Numbered from the stretch's first letter, positions 35,693 to 44,670 are shown. The stretch: 64,000 nt of DNA from Flavobacterium sp. KACC 22761 (GCF_034058155.1 NZ_CP139148.1:124001-188000), one strand, 5' to 3'. The notes: generated by a model from the sequence alone, not told the origin. Numbers and translations are program-made.

Positions 35693-36571
35693 ATGACAAC
35701 CGATATTATAGAATTGAATGACTTTATTGTTTTGATCGAACAATCAAACACAACAAAAACTATAATTCAAAGATGCGAAATTGACGGCGACGCAGTTGGA
35801 TTTGCATTTTACGGATCAGGCAATGTCGAACTCGAAATCAAGCACAATAATCAGACAAAATATTTGACGAATACGACCGGTTTAGCGATTTGTTTTTTCG
35901 GAAATCAGAAAGTCGAATTCTCACATAAAATTGAGCCCGATAAACCTTTGCAATCCATCAGCATTTTTACAAAACTGAAGCATTTGAATTCGCTTCCGCA
36001 GGCCGAAAAAGAGATTTTTGAAAAACAGCTTCCAGAATTATTGAATCCGAAAGAACATTTTGTAAAAGGACCATCTTATTATATGACTTTAGACATGCAA
36101 TTGGCGGTTCAAAAAATCTTCAATACGACTTATACGGGCAACACGCGATTATTATTTTTAAAAAGTCAGGTCAACGAACTTTTGGCTCATTTTTTTGCAC
36201 TTTTGAGTACCGATGCTAAAATTGATTTTTCGGAAATTGACAAAAACAAATTGTATAAAGCGAAAGAAATTGTAACCACACATTATTCGAAACCACCATC
36301 AATTACGCAATTATCGCAAATGGTGGGTTTGAACAGCAATAAATTGAAAAAGAATTTTAAAGAGCTTTTTGGAATTCCTGTTTTCAAATATGTTCAGGAA
36401 GAACGACTTCATAAAGCGTATGAATTGCTACGCGAAAGCGAAAAAACCGTTCAAGAAGCTGCTTGGGAAGTGGGTTACGAAAGTTTGAGTTCGTTTTCAA
36501 ACGCTTTTCATAAAAAATTTGGAATGCGACCGACTGAAGTTCGGCTTCAATTCCTTTCAAACAAATCATAA
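35693..36571 (+). CDS. AraC-family transcription regulator
   Basis: 292 residues. The N-terminal region (about 1-180) is a sensor part without a recognised ligand motif. The C-terminal part (about 195-290) has the two AraC helix-turn-helix units (ITQLSQMVGLNSNKLKKNFK and VQEAAWEVGYESLSSFSNAF), followed by the family signature FHKKFGMRPTEVR. It is co-directional with an NmrA-like protein and a membrane protein and is preceded by four inverted copies of a 10-base element. Confidence 0.9.
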   Translation: MTTDIIELNDFIVLIEQSNTTKTIIQRCEIDGDAVGFAFYGSGNVELEIKHNNQTKYLTNTTGLAICFFGNQKVEFSHKIEPDKPLQSISIFTKLKHLNSLPQAEKEIFEKQLPELLNPKEHFVKGPSYYMTLDMQLAVQKIFNTTYTGNTRLLFLKSQVNELLAHFFALLSTDAKIDFSEIDKNKLYKAKEIVTTHYSKPPSITQLSQMVGLNSNKLKKNFKELFGIPVFKYVQEERLHKAYELLRESEKTVQEAAWEVGYESLSSFSNAFHKKFGMRPTEVRLQFLSNKS

Positions 36572-36643
36572 TTCTTTTGCGACAAATGATTCATTTTTAA
36601 TCTAATCAACTTTGTATCAGTATTCATTTAAAGAAATATTGAT

Positions 36644-37471
36644 ATGAGCAAAAAGAAAATTTTAGTCTTGGGTTCCAATGGGAAAACAGGGCGCAGAGTA
36701 ATCGAAAGATTGAAAAACAATCCCGATGTCGAAATTCGTTTGGGTTCTCGATCTGAGAAAATTCCTTTTGATTGGGATAATCAACAAACTTGGAAAAATG
36801 TGCTGCAAGACATTCAAACCGTTTACATTACCTTTCAGCCTGATTTAGCCATTCCTTCTGCAGTTGATACAATACAGAAATTTACGCTTTTGGCAACAAA
36901 ATTGGGCGTGCAAAAAATGGTTTTATTATCTGGAAGAGGTGAAAAAGAAGCGCAGCTTTGCGAAGAAATCGTAAAAGAAAATGCTAAAAACTGGACAATC
37001 GTTCGCGCAAGCTGGATCAATCAAAACTTTAGCGAAAGCATATTTTTAGAACCCATTTTAGCCGGAATTGTTGCTTTACCAAGAGCCGAAGCGCTTGAAC
37101 CTTTCACAGATGCAGATGATATTGCTGATGTTGTTTTAGAATCTCTTTTAGATGAAAAACACAACGGAAAAACGTATGAATTAACTGGCCCAAGATTATT
37201 GACTTTTAAAGAAGCCGTAAATACAATTGCCGAAGCGAGTGGCCGAAATATCACTTTTCAGAGTTTATCATTAGATGAATATTCACAAATGCTTCGAGAA
37301 TTTCAAGTTCCTGAAGATCATATTTGGCTTGCCAATTATCTTTTTGAGCAAGTTTTGGACGGAAGAAATTCGAATATAACTTCGGATATTGAAAAAGTTT
37401 TAGGCCGAAAAGCAAAGGATTTTACCGCTTACGCGAAAGAAACTGCCCAAACTGGAATTTGGAATTCTTAA
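36644..37471 (+). CDS. NmrA-like NAD(P)-binding protein
   Basis: 275 residues. The N-terminal loop LVLGSNGKTGRRVIERL is the GxxGxxG nucleotide-binding motif of atypical short-chain dehydrogenases. SRSEKIPFDWDNQQTW, VLLSGRGEKEA and ASWINQNFSE follow the NmrA/HSCARG pattern, and TDADDIADVV is typical of the same family. It may be a redox sensor or a quinone-type reductase. It starts 72 bases after the AraC gene and 10 bases before the next gene. Confidence 0.8.
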   Translation: MSKKKILVLGSNGKTGRRVIERLKNNPDVEIRLGSRSEKIPFDWDNQQTWKNVLQDIQTVYITFQPDLAIPSAVDTIQKFTLLATKLGVQKMVLLSGRGEKEAQLCEEIVKENAKNWTIVRASWINQNFSESIFLEPILAGIVALPRAEALEPFTDADDIADVVLESLLDEKHNGKTYELTGPRLLTFKEAVNTIAEASGRNITFQSLSLDEYSQMLREFQVPEDHIWLANYLFEQVLDGRNSNITSDIEKVLGRKAKDFTAYAKETAQTGIWNS

Positions 37472-37481
37472 AACTTCAAAG

Positions 37482-37868
37482 ATGAATTATTTTAGAGCAA
37501 CTTTATCGGGTTTCTTAGTTTGGATTTTGGTCAGTATTTCGTTTTATATTTTGGATCAAATTCCGTTTATAAAGAAATTCTTCTGGCTTCAATCGTTAAT
37601 TGTTATGTGTGGAATTGTATTTTTTGGGATTTTTGGAGCTAAAATCTATTTCAGAAAAAATTCTCAGACAAATGGTTTGTTACTTGGAATCGCAATGTCG
37701 GCAACCGCTTTAATCTTGGATGTTTTGATAACCGTTCCTTTTGTAGAAATACCAAATAGAAGAAGTTATTACAGTTTTTTTACTAGTCCGGTTTTATGGC
37801 TTTTAGCAACTATTAATGTGCTTTCAGTTTATTTTTATTGGAAGAAAAACAATTATTTGAAGTTATAA
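37482..37868 (+). CDS. Four-helix membrane protein, DUF5367-like
   Basis: 128 residues with four hydrophobic segments (about 5-25, 35-55, 65-85 and 103-122) and few charged residues outside the loops. The sequence resembles DUF5367 proteins (MNYFRATLSGFLVWI, LITVPFVEIPNRRSYYSFF). The function is unknown. Last gene of the AraC-associated unit; a strong terminator follows at once. Confidence 0.65.
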   Translation: MNYFRATLSGFLVWILVSISFYILDQIPFIKKFFWLQSLIVMCGIVFFGIFGAKIYFRKNSQTNGLLLGIAMSATALILDVLITVPFVEIPNRRSYYSFFTSPVLWLLATINVLSVYFYWKKNNYLKL

Positions 37869-37870
37869 AA

Positions 37871-37909
37871 AAACAAAAAGCTTGTTCAGATGAACAAGCT
37901 TTTGTTTTT
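37871..37909 (+). terminator. Terminator after the DUF5367-like gene
   Basis: AAAAGCTTGTTCA (37876-37888) and TGAACAAGCTTTT (37891-37903) make a perfect 13-base stem with a T-run on the plus strand and an A-run on the other side. Confidence 0.9.
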
Positions 37910-37927
37910 CTAAAATGTGCTTTAAAG

Positions 37928-38057
37928 ACATAGAAACATAGATTTATAATCTAATTAAAGAATGTAAAAGAGAAATATATTTCTTCCACATAGCAACTAT
38001 GTGCATTTAAAATAAGTGAAACGCCTTTTTGTAGCAACAAAATCTATGTTTCTATGT
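37928..38057. repeat. Intergenic palindromic repeat with ACATAGAAACATAGATTT arms
   Basis: ACATAGAAACATAGATTT (37928-37945) and its exact complement (38040-38057) enclose a smaller perfect palindrome, CACATAG-CAA-CTATGTG (37987-38003). It lies between the DUF5367-like gene and the MFS stop. A degenerate second copy is at 52267-52350, so this is a dispersed element. Confidence 0.7.
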
Positions 38058-38075
38058 GTTAAAACAAATATCTGA

Positions 38076-39323
38076 TTAGGCGATTAAATCTTTAACTTTC
38101 TTTTTTGCCAATTGATCTACGCGCCATATTAAAAACACAGTAAATAGTGTAACTACTGCAATTACATAGCCTAGAATATCGTAATTTTCAAGCGGTGAAG
38201 TTTTTGTCTCTTGATGTACAATAAAACCCGCACAAACTGCCGCGATCCCGCCGGCAATTTGCTGTAATGATGAGGTAATAGACATATACGCCCCTCTGTC
38301 TTTCATATCAGGAATTGCAGTATTTAGAGTCGTTGCTGGAATCATACGGCTCATGATTCCCATAAATAAAACCATATTGATCACCACTATTTCCCAAAGC
38401 GGAATTGGATTAAGATTGGTATAAATCAATATCATGATCATTGATATTGAAGATCCTATCGCAAATAATTTAAACTTGCTTACTTTGTCACTTAATTTAC
38501 CAATAAGCGGCATGATGACCAAAACTGAAAGTCCCGTAAAGAAAAATACCATTGGCAGTTCAAGCTGGCTGATATGAATATTATTTACTAAAAAAGCACT
38601 TCCGAAAGGCTGCAACATAAATCCTCCAACAGAAAGAAATGCAATTGCGGCAAAACCTACTTGATATTGCTTGTTGCTTATAGTATGCCAAAGATGCAAA
38701 AACGGACTTTTATCTGATTGCAATTCCAAGTGTTTTGTTATTGGTGGTATTTGTGTAAAAACGGCAATAAGAATCAGCACAGCTAAAACCGCGATCATAA
38801 TAAAAGCAGAATGCCATCCCCAGTTATTGGCAAAATACAACCCAACCGGAATTCCTAAAATCTGGCTTGTTGCAAAAGCCATTTGTATAACGCTCATAAC
38901 GCGTCCGCGCTGTTGGATTAGGAATAAATCAGTCACAATGGCTAGCGATATTGAACCAATTACGCCACCAAAAAGTCCGGTCACAATACGCGCCATAAGC
39001 AACATTATGTAACCTGTAGAAAGCGCACAAAAAACCGTTCCGATAATAAATCCGATGTAAAAGAAAATCAATAGTTTTTTTCGGTCAAATTTATCAGCAA
39101 AACCTGCCGCTAATAACCCGGAAATTCCGGCACTAAAAGCATAGGCAGATACAGCAAAACCAAAGTTTGATGTTGTCATATCTAATGTTTTCATTAAAAT
39201 ATCTCCAAGCGGAGAAATAACCATAAAATCAAGTATGACAGTAAATTGTAAAAGTGCTAATATGGCAATAATAATTTTTTGATTTGAAGTGAAAGCTGGG
39301 CTTTCAATGGTAGTTTTTTCCAT
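38076..39323 (-). CDS. MFS transporter (drug-efflux type)
   Basis: 415 residues with about 12 membrane helices. The inter-helix loop GFADKFDRKKLLIF corresponds to the MFS motif A, RIVTGLFGG to the helix-4 motif B, and IGKLSDKVSKFKLFAIG to its second-half copy. Size and motifs fit DHA1-type efflux proteins; the substrate is unknown. It is transcribed after a TetR gene and a small protein (16-base gap), the usual local-repressor efflux arrangement. Confidence 0.9.
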   Translation of the reverse strand: MEKTTIESPAFTSNQKIIIAILALLQFTVILDFMVISPLGDILMKTLDMTTSNFGFAVSAYAFSAGISGLLAAGFADKFDRKKLLIFFYIGFIIGTVFCALSTGYIMLLMARIVTGLFGGVIGSISLAIVTDLFLIQQRGRVMSVIQMAFATSQILGIPVGLYFANNWGWHSAFIMIAVLAVLILIAVFTQIPPITKHLELQSDKSPFLHLWHTISNKQYQVGFAAIAFLSVGGFMLQPFGSAFLVNNIHISQLELPMVFFFTGLSVLVIMPLIGKLSDKVSKFKLFAIGSSISMIMILIYTNLNPIPLWEIVVINMVLFMGIMSRMIPATTLNTAIPDMKDRGAYMSITSSLQQIAGGIAAVCAGFIVHQETKTSPLENYDILGYVIAVVTLFTVFLIWRVDQLAKKKVKDLIA

Positions 39324-39339
39324 TTAATAATTTGAATTT

Positions 39340-39567
39340 TTAAGATAATTCCTGGCACGCATGGCCGAAATCGCGAATCAATTTTATAATTTCTTCTGGT
39401 TTCAATGTTTCCGAAACCACTCGAAGAACGCAATCAACGTCTTCGCAATCAATACTCCAATCCTGAATTTGCGGATGATTGCTAAGAATTTGATAGGCAA
39501 TAGAACTAGAATCTATAGTTCCAATATTAGTTTTAAAAATATGTATTGTGTTTAAATCTGTTTCCAT
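39340..39567 (-). CDS. Small cytosolic protein between TetR and MFS genes
   Basis: 75 residues (METDLNTIHIFKTNIG start). The alternating strand/helix pattern and Asp/Cys-rich segment SIDCEDVDCVLRV suggest a small ferredoxin-like fold comparable to HMA domains, but without the usual CxxC motif in its normal place. Separated by 6 bases from the TetR gene and 16 bases from the MFS gene, so it belongs to the same transcript. Unknown function; possible sensing or chaperoning partner for the efflux pump. Confidence 0.6.
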   Translation of the reverse strand: METDLNTIHIFKTNIGTIDSSSIAYQILSNHPQIQDWSIDCEDVDCVLRVVSETLKPEEIIKLIRDFGHACQELS

Positions 39568-39573
39568 GATTTT

Positions 39574-40170
39574 TCAAGGTTTTAAGCCTTTAACAGCTGC
39601 TTGAAAGGCTTCTTTCATAATTTCTTTCGTAAGCACAAATGGTTTTCCTCCCATACTTTTGCGTTCGGCATGCATGTTCAGCAAGGTATAAAGAGGTCCG
39701 TATGCCACACACCAAAATGCTTCAAAACTCATTGGGAGAAGTTCTTTGTTTTGAAGTGCATTTTCTGTAAATTGGTTCATAATGGCTCGAAAATCGGCAA
39801 ACTCACTAATCGAGTCCAAAATGATTTCTCCGTGTGGCGAGTGTTTGATGATTTCAAAAAATGCAACTTCTTTAGGATATTTCATTGCAAAGTTGGCGCG
39901 GTTTTCCCATTGTTTCCACAAACCTTCTTCAAATGGCAGGTCTGGCGAAAAGTCTTTAATAGTGCTTTTGAAAAACTTCAGCCCGATCTTGGCTCCTATT
40001 TTTTGAATCAAATCATCTTTGTCAGCATAATAAATATAGAGCGTACCAACAGAAATTGAACAGGCTTTCGCCAATTTATTCATACTGAAACCTTGAAATC
40101 CTTCCTGCACGATTTGGTCAATCGCCATTTCAATAACCAATTTTTCCTTATCAATATCTCTAATTCTCAT
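39574..40170 (-). CDS. TetR/AcrR-family repressor
   Basis: 198 residues starting MRIRDIDKEK; a start ten codons upstream is possible but adds an atypical leader. The N-terminal helix-turn-helix (about 22-50, GFSMNKLAKACSISVGTLYI, with YYADKDDLI) is characteristic. The C-terminal ligand domain is unremarkable. It precedes the small protein and MFS genes and probably represses the whole unit. Confidence 0.9.
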   Translation of the reverse strand: MRIRDIDKEKLVIEMAIDQIVQEGFQGFSMNKLAKACSISVGTLYIYYADKDDLIQKIGAKIGLKFFKSTIKDFSPDLPFEEGLWKQWENRANFAMKYPKEVAFFEIIKHSPHGEIILDSISEFADFRAIMNQFTENALQNKELLPMSFEAFWCVAYGPLYTLLNMHAERKSMGGKPFVLTKEIMKEAFQAAVKGLKP

Positions 40171-40290
40171 AGCTGTATTTTTTTGACAAAGATAAAACAA
40201 TAAATGAATGAACGCTTTTTTATTTTTTTTTTTTACTGTGATTTGTTAGAAGTAAAATGTGAAATGCACTACGTAACTTCTTTTCATAAA

Positions 40291-40322
40291 AAAAGTCTGT
40301 AAACAAAACGCTGACAGACTTT
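40291..40322 (-). terminator. Terminator after the GH43-like gene
   Basis: AAAGTCTGT (40292-40300) and ACAGACTTT (40314-40322) pair perfectly. On the minus strand the stem leads into a T-run, 71 bases after the stop at 40393. Confidence 0.75.
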
Positions 40323-40392
40323 AAAAAACACTAAACAAATTAAATTACTTTCTTCTCAAAATACTCACTTCTTGCTTCTTGGCTCTTTCATC

Positions 40393-41994
40393 TCACTTCC
40401 CACTTCTCACCAAAGAAACATCATCAATAAAACAAAAAGATTTTGCTTTTCCATTGGCAAGAAAACCAACTTCGGCCTTTCCTCCTTTTACTTTTATATC
40501 TTTTATGACAATTGTTTTCCAATCGACATTTTCTTCTTTGATGGCAAACTGAAATTTCTTTCCGCCAGTTTCTGCATAGATTTCGAGATTATTAAAACCT
40601 TTGCTATTTTTTACTTTCGCAGTCAAAGTATAAAGTCCGTCTTCAAGTTTTACATATGGCGATGATTCAATTTTTTGAAAAACTTTTCGATTAAAATCAA
40701 CTTTATCACTAATATTCAAGCTCTTTTCTCCAATAACCGTTTTTCTTTCTAATTGCGTATTAAAATGATTTAAAACTGGTGAAGTAACAGTATCTAAACT
40801 TATTTTATTTCCTTCAATAGCTTCGGTTGCCCAGCCGGTCATCTGAATTTGAACGGGTTTTACAGGACTCGGAATATGTCTACGATCGGCTTCAAAACTT
40901 CCGTTTCTCACATAATTATTAGCGACGTCGACTTTCCATTTTCCCGTTTTGGCATCCAAATTCCAAGCGCTCAGCGAATTAAAATAGGGCTCACTTCCAT
41001 CAAAAGACATTGGACACCATTGGTTATACCCTAAACCATTTCCAGCAAAATTGGCCCAACGGTCGCCACAATACACAATTGTTTCCTGTTGCGTTCCTTT
41101 TACAGAAAAGAAAAATCCTGTTTGCGAAACGTGGGCAAAATCTTCTTCAGCTCCTTTTGTAACCAGCATTTCATTCGTTGGACGATATGGACCACGAATA
41201 TCATCGGCAACTAAATAATAAGCAAAGGAAGAATCCCAACCGTAGATGTTTGAAGCATACATATAATACTTGTTTTTGTATTTGAACATGCAGTTTCCTT
41301 CTCGGCTTTCGCCTTTAAAAATTTCGGTACAATCTAAAAGATTTACTTTTCCATCTTTTATTCCAATTTCAGAAACATAAATTTTATTTCGTCCTTTTCC
41401 ATAAGAATAAATCAAATATGATTTTCCGGTATCTTCATCGGTAAAAACGGTTTGGTCGCCAGTATTGCTGGTTCCAATCATTTTTTCCATATTTATTTTC
41501 TGATGCCAGACAAACTGGCCTGTAGGCGAATCTGAAAGCGTGATTAAAACTTCGCTTCCATGTTGTACAAATAAGGCATATTTATTCATTTCTTTTATAA
41601 AAGCGACGCCTAAACGTCCTACCCAGGTTTTTCCTGATTTATTGACTTCGTCTTTTGTCAAGACATTGGCTTCAAGTGTCCAATTAACCAAATCATCTGA
41701 ACTATAGCAAGTAACAGCTTCAAAATTATTGACATCGAGCGTAATAGATGGATCTTTACGATAGAGATCGGCTTCAGCATAATGAACACCATACCAAAAG
41801 TATTTTTGCTTTCCTGTTTTTGGATCTGGAAATTTAAAAATCCCACCTCCTTGACTATTAAGCGGAAGTCCGTCTTTGGTATTCCAAAAAACATCATTTT
41901 TGATGGTGCGATTCTGGGCTATCATTTTTTGTGATATTCCAAAAGAAAACATTGCAAGAACAACGCTTAAGAAATACCAATTTTGAATTTTCAT
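40393..41994 (-). CDS. Exported GH43-like glycoside hydrolase
   Basis: 533 residues with signal peptide (MKIQNWYFLSVVLAMFSFGIS). The N-terminal five-bladed propeller type domain (about 30-350) shows the family 43 pattern: FWYGVHYAEADLYRKDP, VGRLGVAFIKEMNKYALFVQ, DQTVFTDEDTGKSYLIYSYG (catalytic-base/pKa-modulator region) and CMFKYKNKYYMYAS. A C-terminal beta-sandwich (about 360-530) may bind carbohydrate. It most resembles galactan-active GH43 subfamilies. It lies 10 kb from the xylose SusCD genes. It precedes no other enzyme; specificity cannot be fixed. Confidence 0.8.
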   Translation of the reverse strand: MKIQNWYFLSVVLAMFSFGISQKMIAQNRTIKNDVFWNTKDGLPLNSQGGGIFKFPDPKTGKQKYFWYGVHYAEADLYRKDPSITLDVNNFEAVTCYSSDDLVNWTLEANVLTKDEVNKSGKTWVGRLGVAFIKEMNKYALFVQHGSEVLITLSDSPTGQFVWHQKINMEKMIGTSNTGDQTVFTDEDTGKSYLIYSYGKGRNKIYVSEIGIKDGKVNLLDCTEIFKGESREGNCMFKYKNKYYMYASNIYGWDSSFAYYLVADDIRGPYRPTNEMLVTKGAEEDFAHVSQTGFFFSVKGTQQETIVYCGDRWANFAGNGLGYNQWCPMSFDGSEPYFNSLSAWNLDAKTGKWKVDVANNYVRNGSFEADRRHIPSPVKPVQIQMTGWATEAIEGNKISLDTVTSPVLNHFNTQLERKTVIGEKSLNISDKVDFNRKVFQKIESSPYVKLEDGLYTLTAKVKNSKGFNNLEIYAETGGKKFQFAIKEENVDWKTIVIKDIKVKGGKAEVGFLANGKAKSFCFIDDVSLVRSGK

Positions 41995-42066
41995 AATTAT
42001 TACGGTTAGTTAGTTCGTAATAAAATTATTGAATCACGCTAAAGTTTGCGTCATGTACTATCCTGT

Positions 42067-42666
42067 TTAATAATAGATATTTAAGATTATGGCAGATTTT
42101 GAATTGTCTATAATTTTTTCAAGTCTTTTAAAAAAGACTTCGCTCACCATAGGGCAACCGTGGCTTCGAGAAATATAATAGTCCTGCTCTTCTTCAGGGA
42201 CGGCTGAATACGAATGCAAAACAACGGCTCTTTTTAAGGCATTGCTGTTGCTTTGGTCCAAACCATTTAATTTGTAAGATTTTCCGAACATTCCTTTATA
42301 AGATTTTCCAATTGCATATCGGCCTAAAGATGTAGCATTTGAATTGGGTTCATTACTAAATTTCAAGCTTCCCGCAACTCCAGTTTCTGATCCGCAACCA
42401 TGCGCAACAAGTCCTTCGTCTATAATTTTGTCGTTTTCTAAATCATAAACAAAAAATCTGTTTTTGCCAGACTTGATTTTCATATCAATAAAAAAAGCAA
42501 TTTTAGTATTATAAGAAGGACTGCTTTTGATTTTTTCTTTAACTTCAGCAAGCTGATTATTGAATCGTTCAACATCTGTTTCTGTCCAATTTTCTTTGCC
42601 TGATATTACATTTGGATTTCCAAAAACAGACAGGGAAAGGAATATGATTAAATTGAAAATTTTCAT
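42067..42666 (-). CDS. Exported murein L,D-transpeptidase (YkuD_2-type)
   Basis: 199 residues. N-terminal signal peptide (MKIFNLIIFLSLSVFG). The catalytic region has VVLHSYSAVPEEEQDYYISRS followed by HGCPM with nucleophile Cys171 and His169; the HxxxxxxxxxSHGCxM type motif is complete. Probably cross-links or modifies peptidoglycan peptides in the periplasm. Same strand as the GH43 gene downstream, 72-base gap. Confidence 0.85.
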   Translation of the reverse strand: MKIFNLIIFLSLSVFGNPNVISGKENWTETDVERFNNQLAEVKEKIKSSPSYNTKIAFFIDMKIKSGKNRFFVYDLENDKIIDEGLVAHGCGSETGVAGSLKFSNEPNSNATSLGRYAIGKSYKGMFGKSYKLNGLDQSNSNALKRAVVLHSYSAVPEEEQDYYISRSHGCPMVSEVFFKRLEKIIDNSKSAIILNIYY

Positions 42667-43015
42667 AAAAGCGGTATTAAAAATTTATCCAGAACAACTT
42701 TTCAAAAAAATTGTTTTTTACGATGCAAATTTACCACGCCACTCCCTTAAAAATTAGGACATAAAAGACTTAAAAACAATAAAATAAGATATAATTATCA
42801 ACGAAAAAAAGATTTATATTTTTCAAAAAAAACTTCAAAATAAGCGTCTTTATTGAGGTTTTCTAGTTTATCGCATTTTTGCGAGAACAGACTCTTAAAC
42901 TTCAAAACTAAAACACTGAACTAAAGTCTTTTACAATAAGAATTTTAAGATTAATTCTTTTTTATATGCTTAATATTGTATAACTTGCATATAGCAAATA
43001 AAAAATCTACACATT
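42667..43015. other. Divergent spacer between L,D-transpeptidase and Gly-rich gene
   Basis: 349 bases, AT-rich. One TAAATTTG box (minus strand, 42733-42726) could serve the transpeptidase gene, and a small TCGCA-TTTT-TGCGA hairpin is at 42871-42884. No gene or clear promoter for the plus-strand gene was recognised. Confidence 0.3.
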
Positions 43016-44137
43016 ATGAAAAAAATTCTATTCTCTATTTTAGTAGTTGCGATTAGTATAATGTATCAGCCGATTTTTTCGCAAACCGAGGATACCGAAC
43101 CAGCTTTAGGATTGCCCGGTGACAATTTAGATCTTTATGCTGTTCTGAGTCTTTTTCAAAAATCAAAAACAATTGAAGAATTTGAAAAAAAATTAAATCT
43201 TGAAGAAACTGGGATCAATAACTTGGATCTTAATCTGGATAAAAAAGTAGATTTTATAAAAGTAGTCACCAAAAAGAATGGCAATTCCTTCACTTTCATT
43301 CTTCAAGTAAATGTAAATAAAAGTGAAACTCAGGATGTCGCAATTATTTTAGTTGATAAAGATAAAAACGGAAAAGTTTCACTTCAAATGGTTGGAGATG
43401 AAGATCTGTACGGAAAAAACTATGTAATTGAGCCCAAAAAAGATGTACCAGCAGTAACTGCAAATCCAGCCTATAAAGGTGAAAATCCTGTCACTGTCAG
43501 CACTCCTGCGACCACAGTAGTTGTAGAACAAGCACCAATTGTTCAATATGTATATTCTCCTGCTTACGTTCCTTATTATCCGCCGTATTATTACGGTTAT
43601 TATCCTCCTTATTTTGCTGCTTTTACGGTATTAGCAGTTGGAATTTATCGTCACAATCACTGGTATCATGGCGGGCATTATGGTTATCACGGAGGTCATT
43701 ATGGCGGACATAACAACATTATCATCAATAACAACAATAGAAACAGCATTAATCATTACAACAGCAATAGATCGAGGTCGAATACTGTAGCACGAAATAA
43801 TTCGGGAGGCCGTTATGGCAATAGTGTTTCAAATCGTGCAACAAATACAGGACTTTCAAATAGAGGTTCCTCAGCAAATCGTCCTTCTGCAGGAACTTCA
43901 GATAGAGGCTCAAACAGAGGTTCTTCGGCAAATCGTCCTTCTGCGGGAACGTCAGATCGTAGTTTTGACAGAGGGTCATCATCAAATCGTCCTTCAGCAG
44001 GAACCTCAGATCGTAGTTTCTCATCGCCAAATAGAAGTTCTTCTAATTTTAGCTCTGGAGGCGGAAGAACAAGATCTGGTGGTGGAGGTTTTAGTGGCGG
44101 AGGCGGTTTTGGCGGAGGCGGCGGACGCAGACGTTAA
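43016..44137 (+). CDS. Exported His/Gly/Ser-rich protein with tandem repeats
   Basis: 373 residues. Signal peptide (MKKILFSILVVAISIMYQPIFS), then a soluble globular part (about 30-145, KKVDFIKVVTKKNGNSFTFI), an aromatic-proline hydrophobic stretch (about 180-210, YPPYYYGYYPPYFAAFTVL), a His/Gly-rich part (HNHWYHGGHYGYHGGHYGGH), an Asn-rich part, three 18-residue repeats beginning RGSSANRPSAGTSDR, and a Gly/Arg-rich end. The C-terminus is low complexity and could bind metal, polymer or nucleic acid. It may be a surface or matrix protein; the family is not recognised. A strong terminator follows. Confidence 0.7.
   Translation: MKKILFSILVVAISIMYQPIFSQTEDTEPALGLPGDNLDLYAVLSLFQKSKTIEEFEKKLNLEETGINNLDLNLDKKVDFIKVVTKKNGNSFTFILQVNVNKSETQDVAIILVDKDKNGKVSLQMVGDEDLYGKNYVIEPKKDVPAVTANPAYKGENPVTVSTPATTVVVEQAPIVQYVYSPAYVPYYPPYYYGYYPPYFAAFTVLAVGIYRHNHWYHGGHYGYHGGHYGGHNNIIINNNNRNSINHYNSNRSRSNTVARNNSGGRYGNSVSNRATNTGLSNRGSSANRPSAGTSDRGSNRGSSANRPSAGTSDRSFDRGSSSNRPSAGTSDRSFSSPNRSSSNFSSGGGRTRSGGGGFSGGGGFGGGGGRRR
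43862..44023 (+). repeat. Three 54-bp tandem repeats inside the His/Gly-rich gene
   Basis: Units 43862-43915, 43916-43969 and 43970-44023 each encode 18 residues with the core NRPSAGTSDR. The copies differ by several base changes, many silent, so the array is not newly made. Unit length is a multiple of three, so copy changes keep the frame. Confidence 0.85.
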
Positions 44138-44154
44138 TCAAAATACAAATGCAT

Positions 44155-44188
44155 AAAAAAAGATCGGATATTATCCGATCTTTTTTTT
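44155..44188 (+). terminator. Terminator after the His/Gly-rich gene
   Basis: AGATCGGATA and TATCCGATCT (44161-44181) form a perfect stem flanked by A and T runs; it ends just before the insertion element. Confidence 0.85.
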
Positions 44189-44235
44189 ATATCATCTGTC
44201 TTGTCCTGAAATAGCGATACACAAAAAGTATCATT

Positions 44236-44670
44236 ATGGAAAAAGATCAAGAATTACGCTATGTAAAGCGCACCCAAAAAGATTACAGCATGTCTTTTAA
44301 GCTTCAAATTGTTCAGGAAATAGAACAAGGAAGAATTTCAATTTCCCAGGTTAAAAAAGATTATGCCATTCAGTCCCGTTCTACAATCGTTCAATGGCTT
44401 CGAAAATTTGGTAACTTTGATTGGGACAATCAAACACCTTCTGCTATGCCAAAATCTCCTGAACAAAAAATAATGGAACTTGAAGCCAAAGTGAAATTAT
44501 TAGAAAAACAAAAATCATTTTTAGAACAGCAGGCTTACGTTGCCGATAAAAAAGCTATTATTTTCGATATGATGATTGATATAGCAGAAAAAGAATATCA
44601 AATTGACATTCGAAAAAACTCACCACCCGAACAATCGAACATTTTAAAGAAGAACATCAACAAACAATAA
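44236..44670 (+). CDS. IS3-family transposase OrfA
   Basis: 144 residues. N-terminal helix-turn-helix (about 15-55, DYSMSFKLQIVQEIEQGRIS, then SRSTIVQWLRKFG) binds the element ends. A heptad coiled coil (about 75-97, KIMELEAKVKLLEKQKSFLE) is for multimerisation. The stop codon overlaps the OrfB start in TAATG, pointing to stop-start coupling instead of the -1 frameshift used by many IS3 members. Confidence 0.9.
   Translation: MEKDQELRYVKRTQKDYSMSFKLQIVQEIEQGRISISQVKKDYAIQSRSTIVQWLRKFGNFDWDNQTPSAMPKSPEQKIMELEAKVKLLEKQKSFLEQQAYVADKKAIIFDMMIDIAEKEYQIDIRKNSPPEQSNILKKNINKQ

Noticed and set aside
39601..40059. 152-residue open frame antisense to the TetR gene
   Set aside because: The opposite strand encodes a clear TetR family member; the antisense product has no recognisable pattern.
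43862..44023. CRISPR-like array
   Set aside because: Repeats are directly adjacent, in frame and coding, without spacers; no cas genes nearby.
43815..44156. 113-residue open frame on the plus strand overlapping the His/Gly-rich gene
   Set aside because: Low-complexity shadow of the repeat region in another frame (Gln/Val/Leu-rich), no start signal or known fold.
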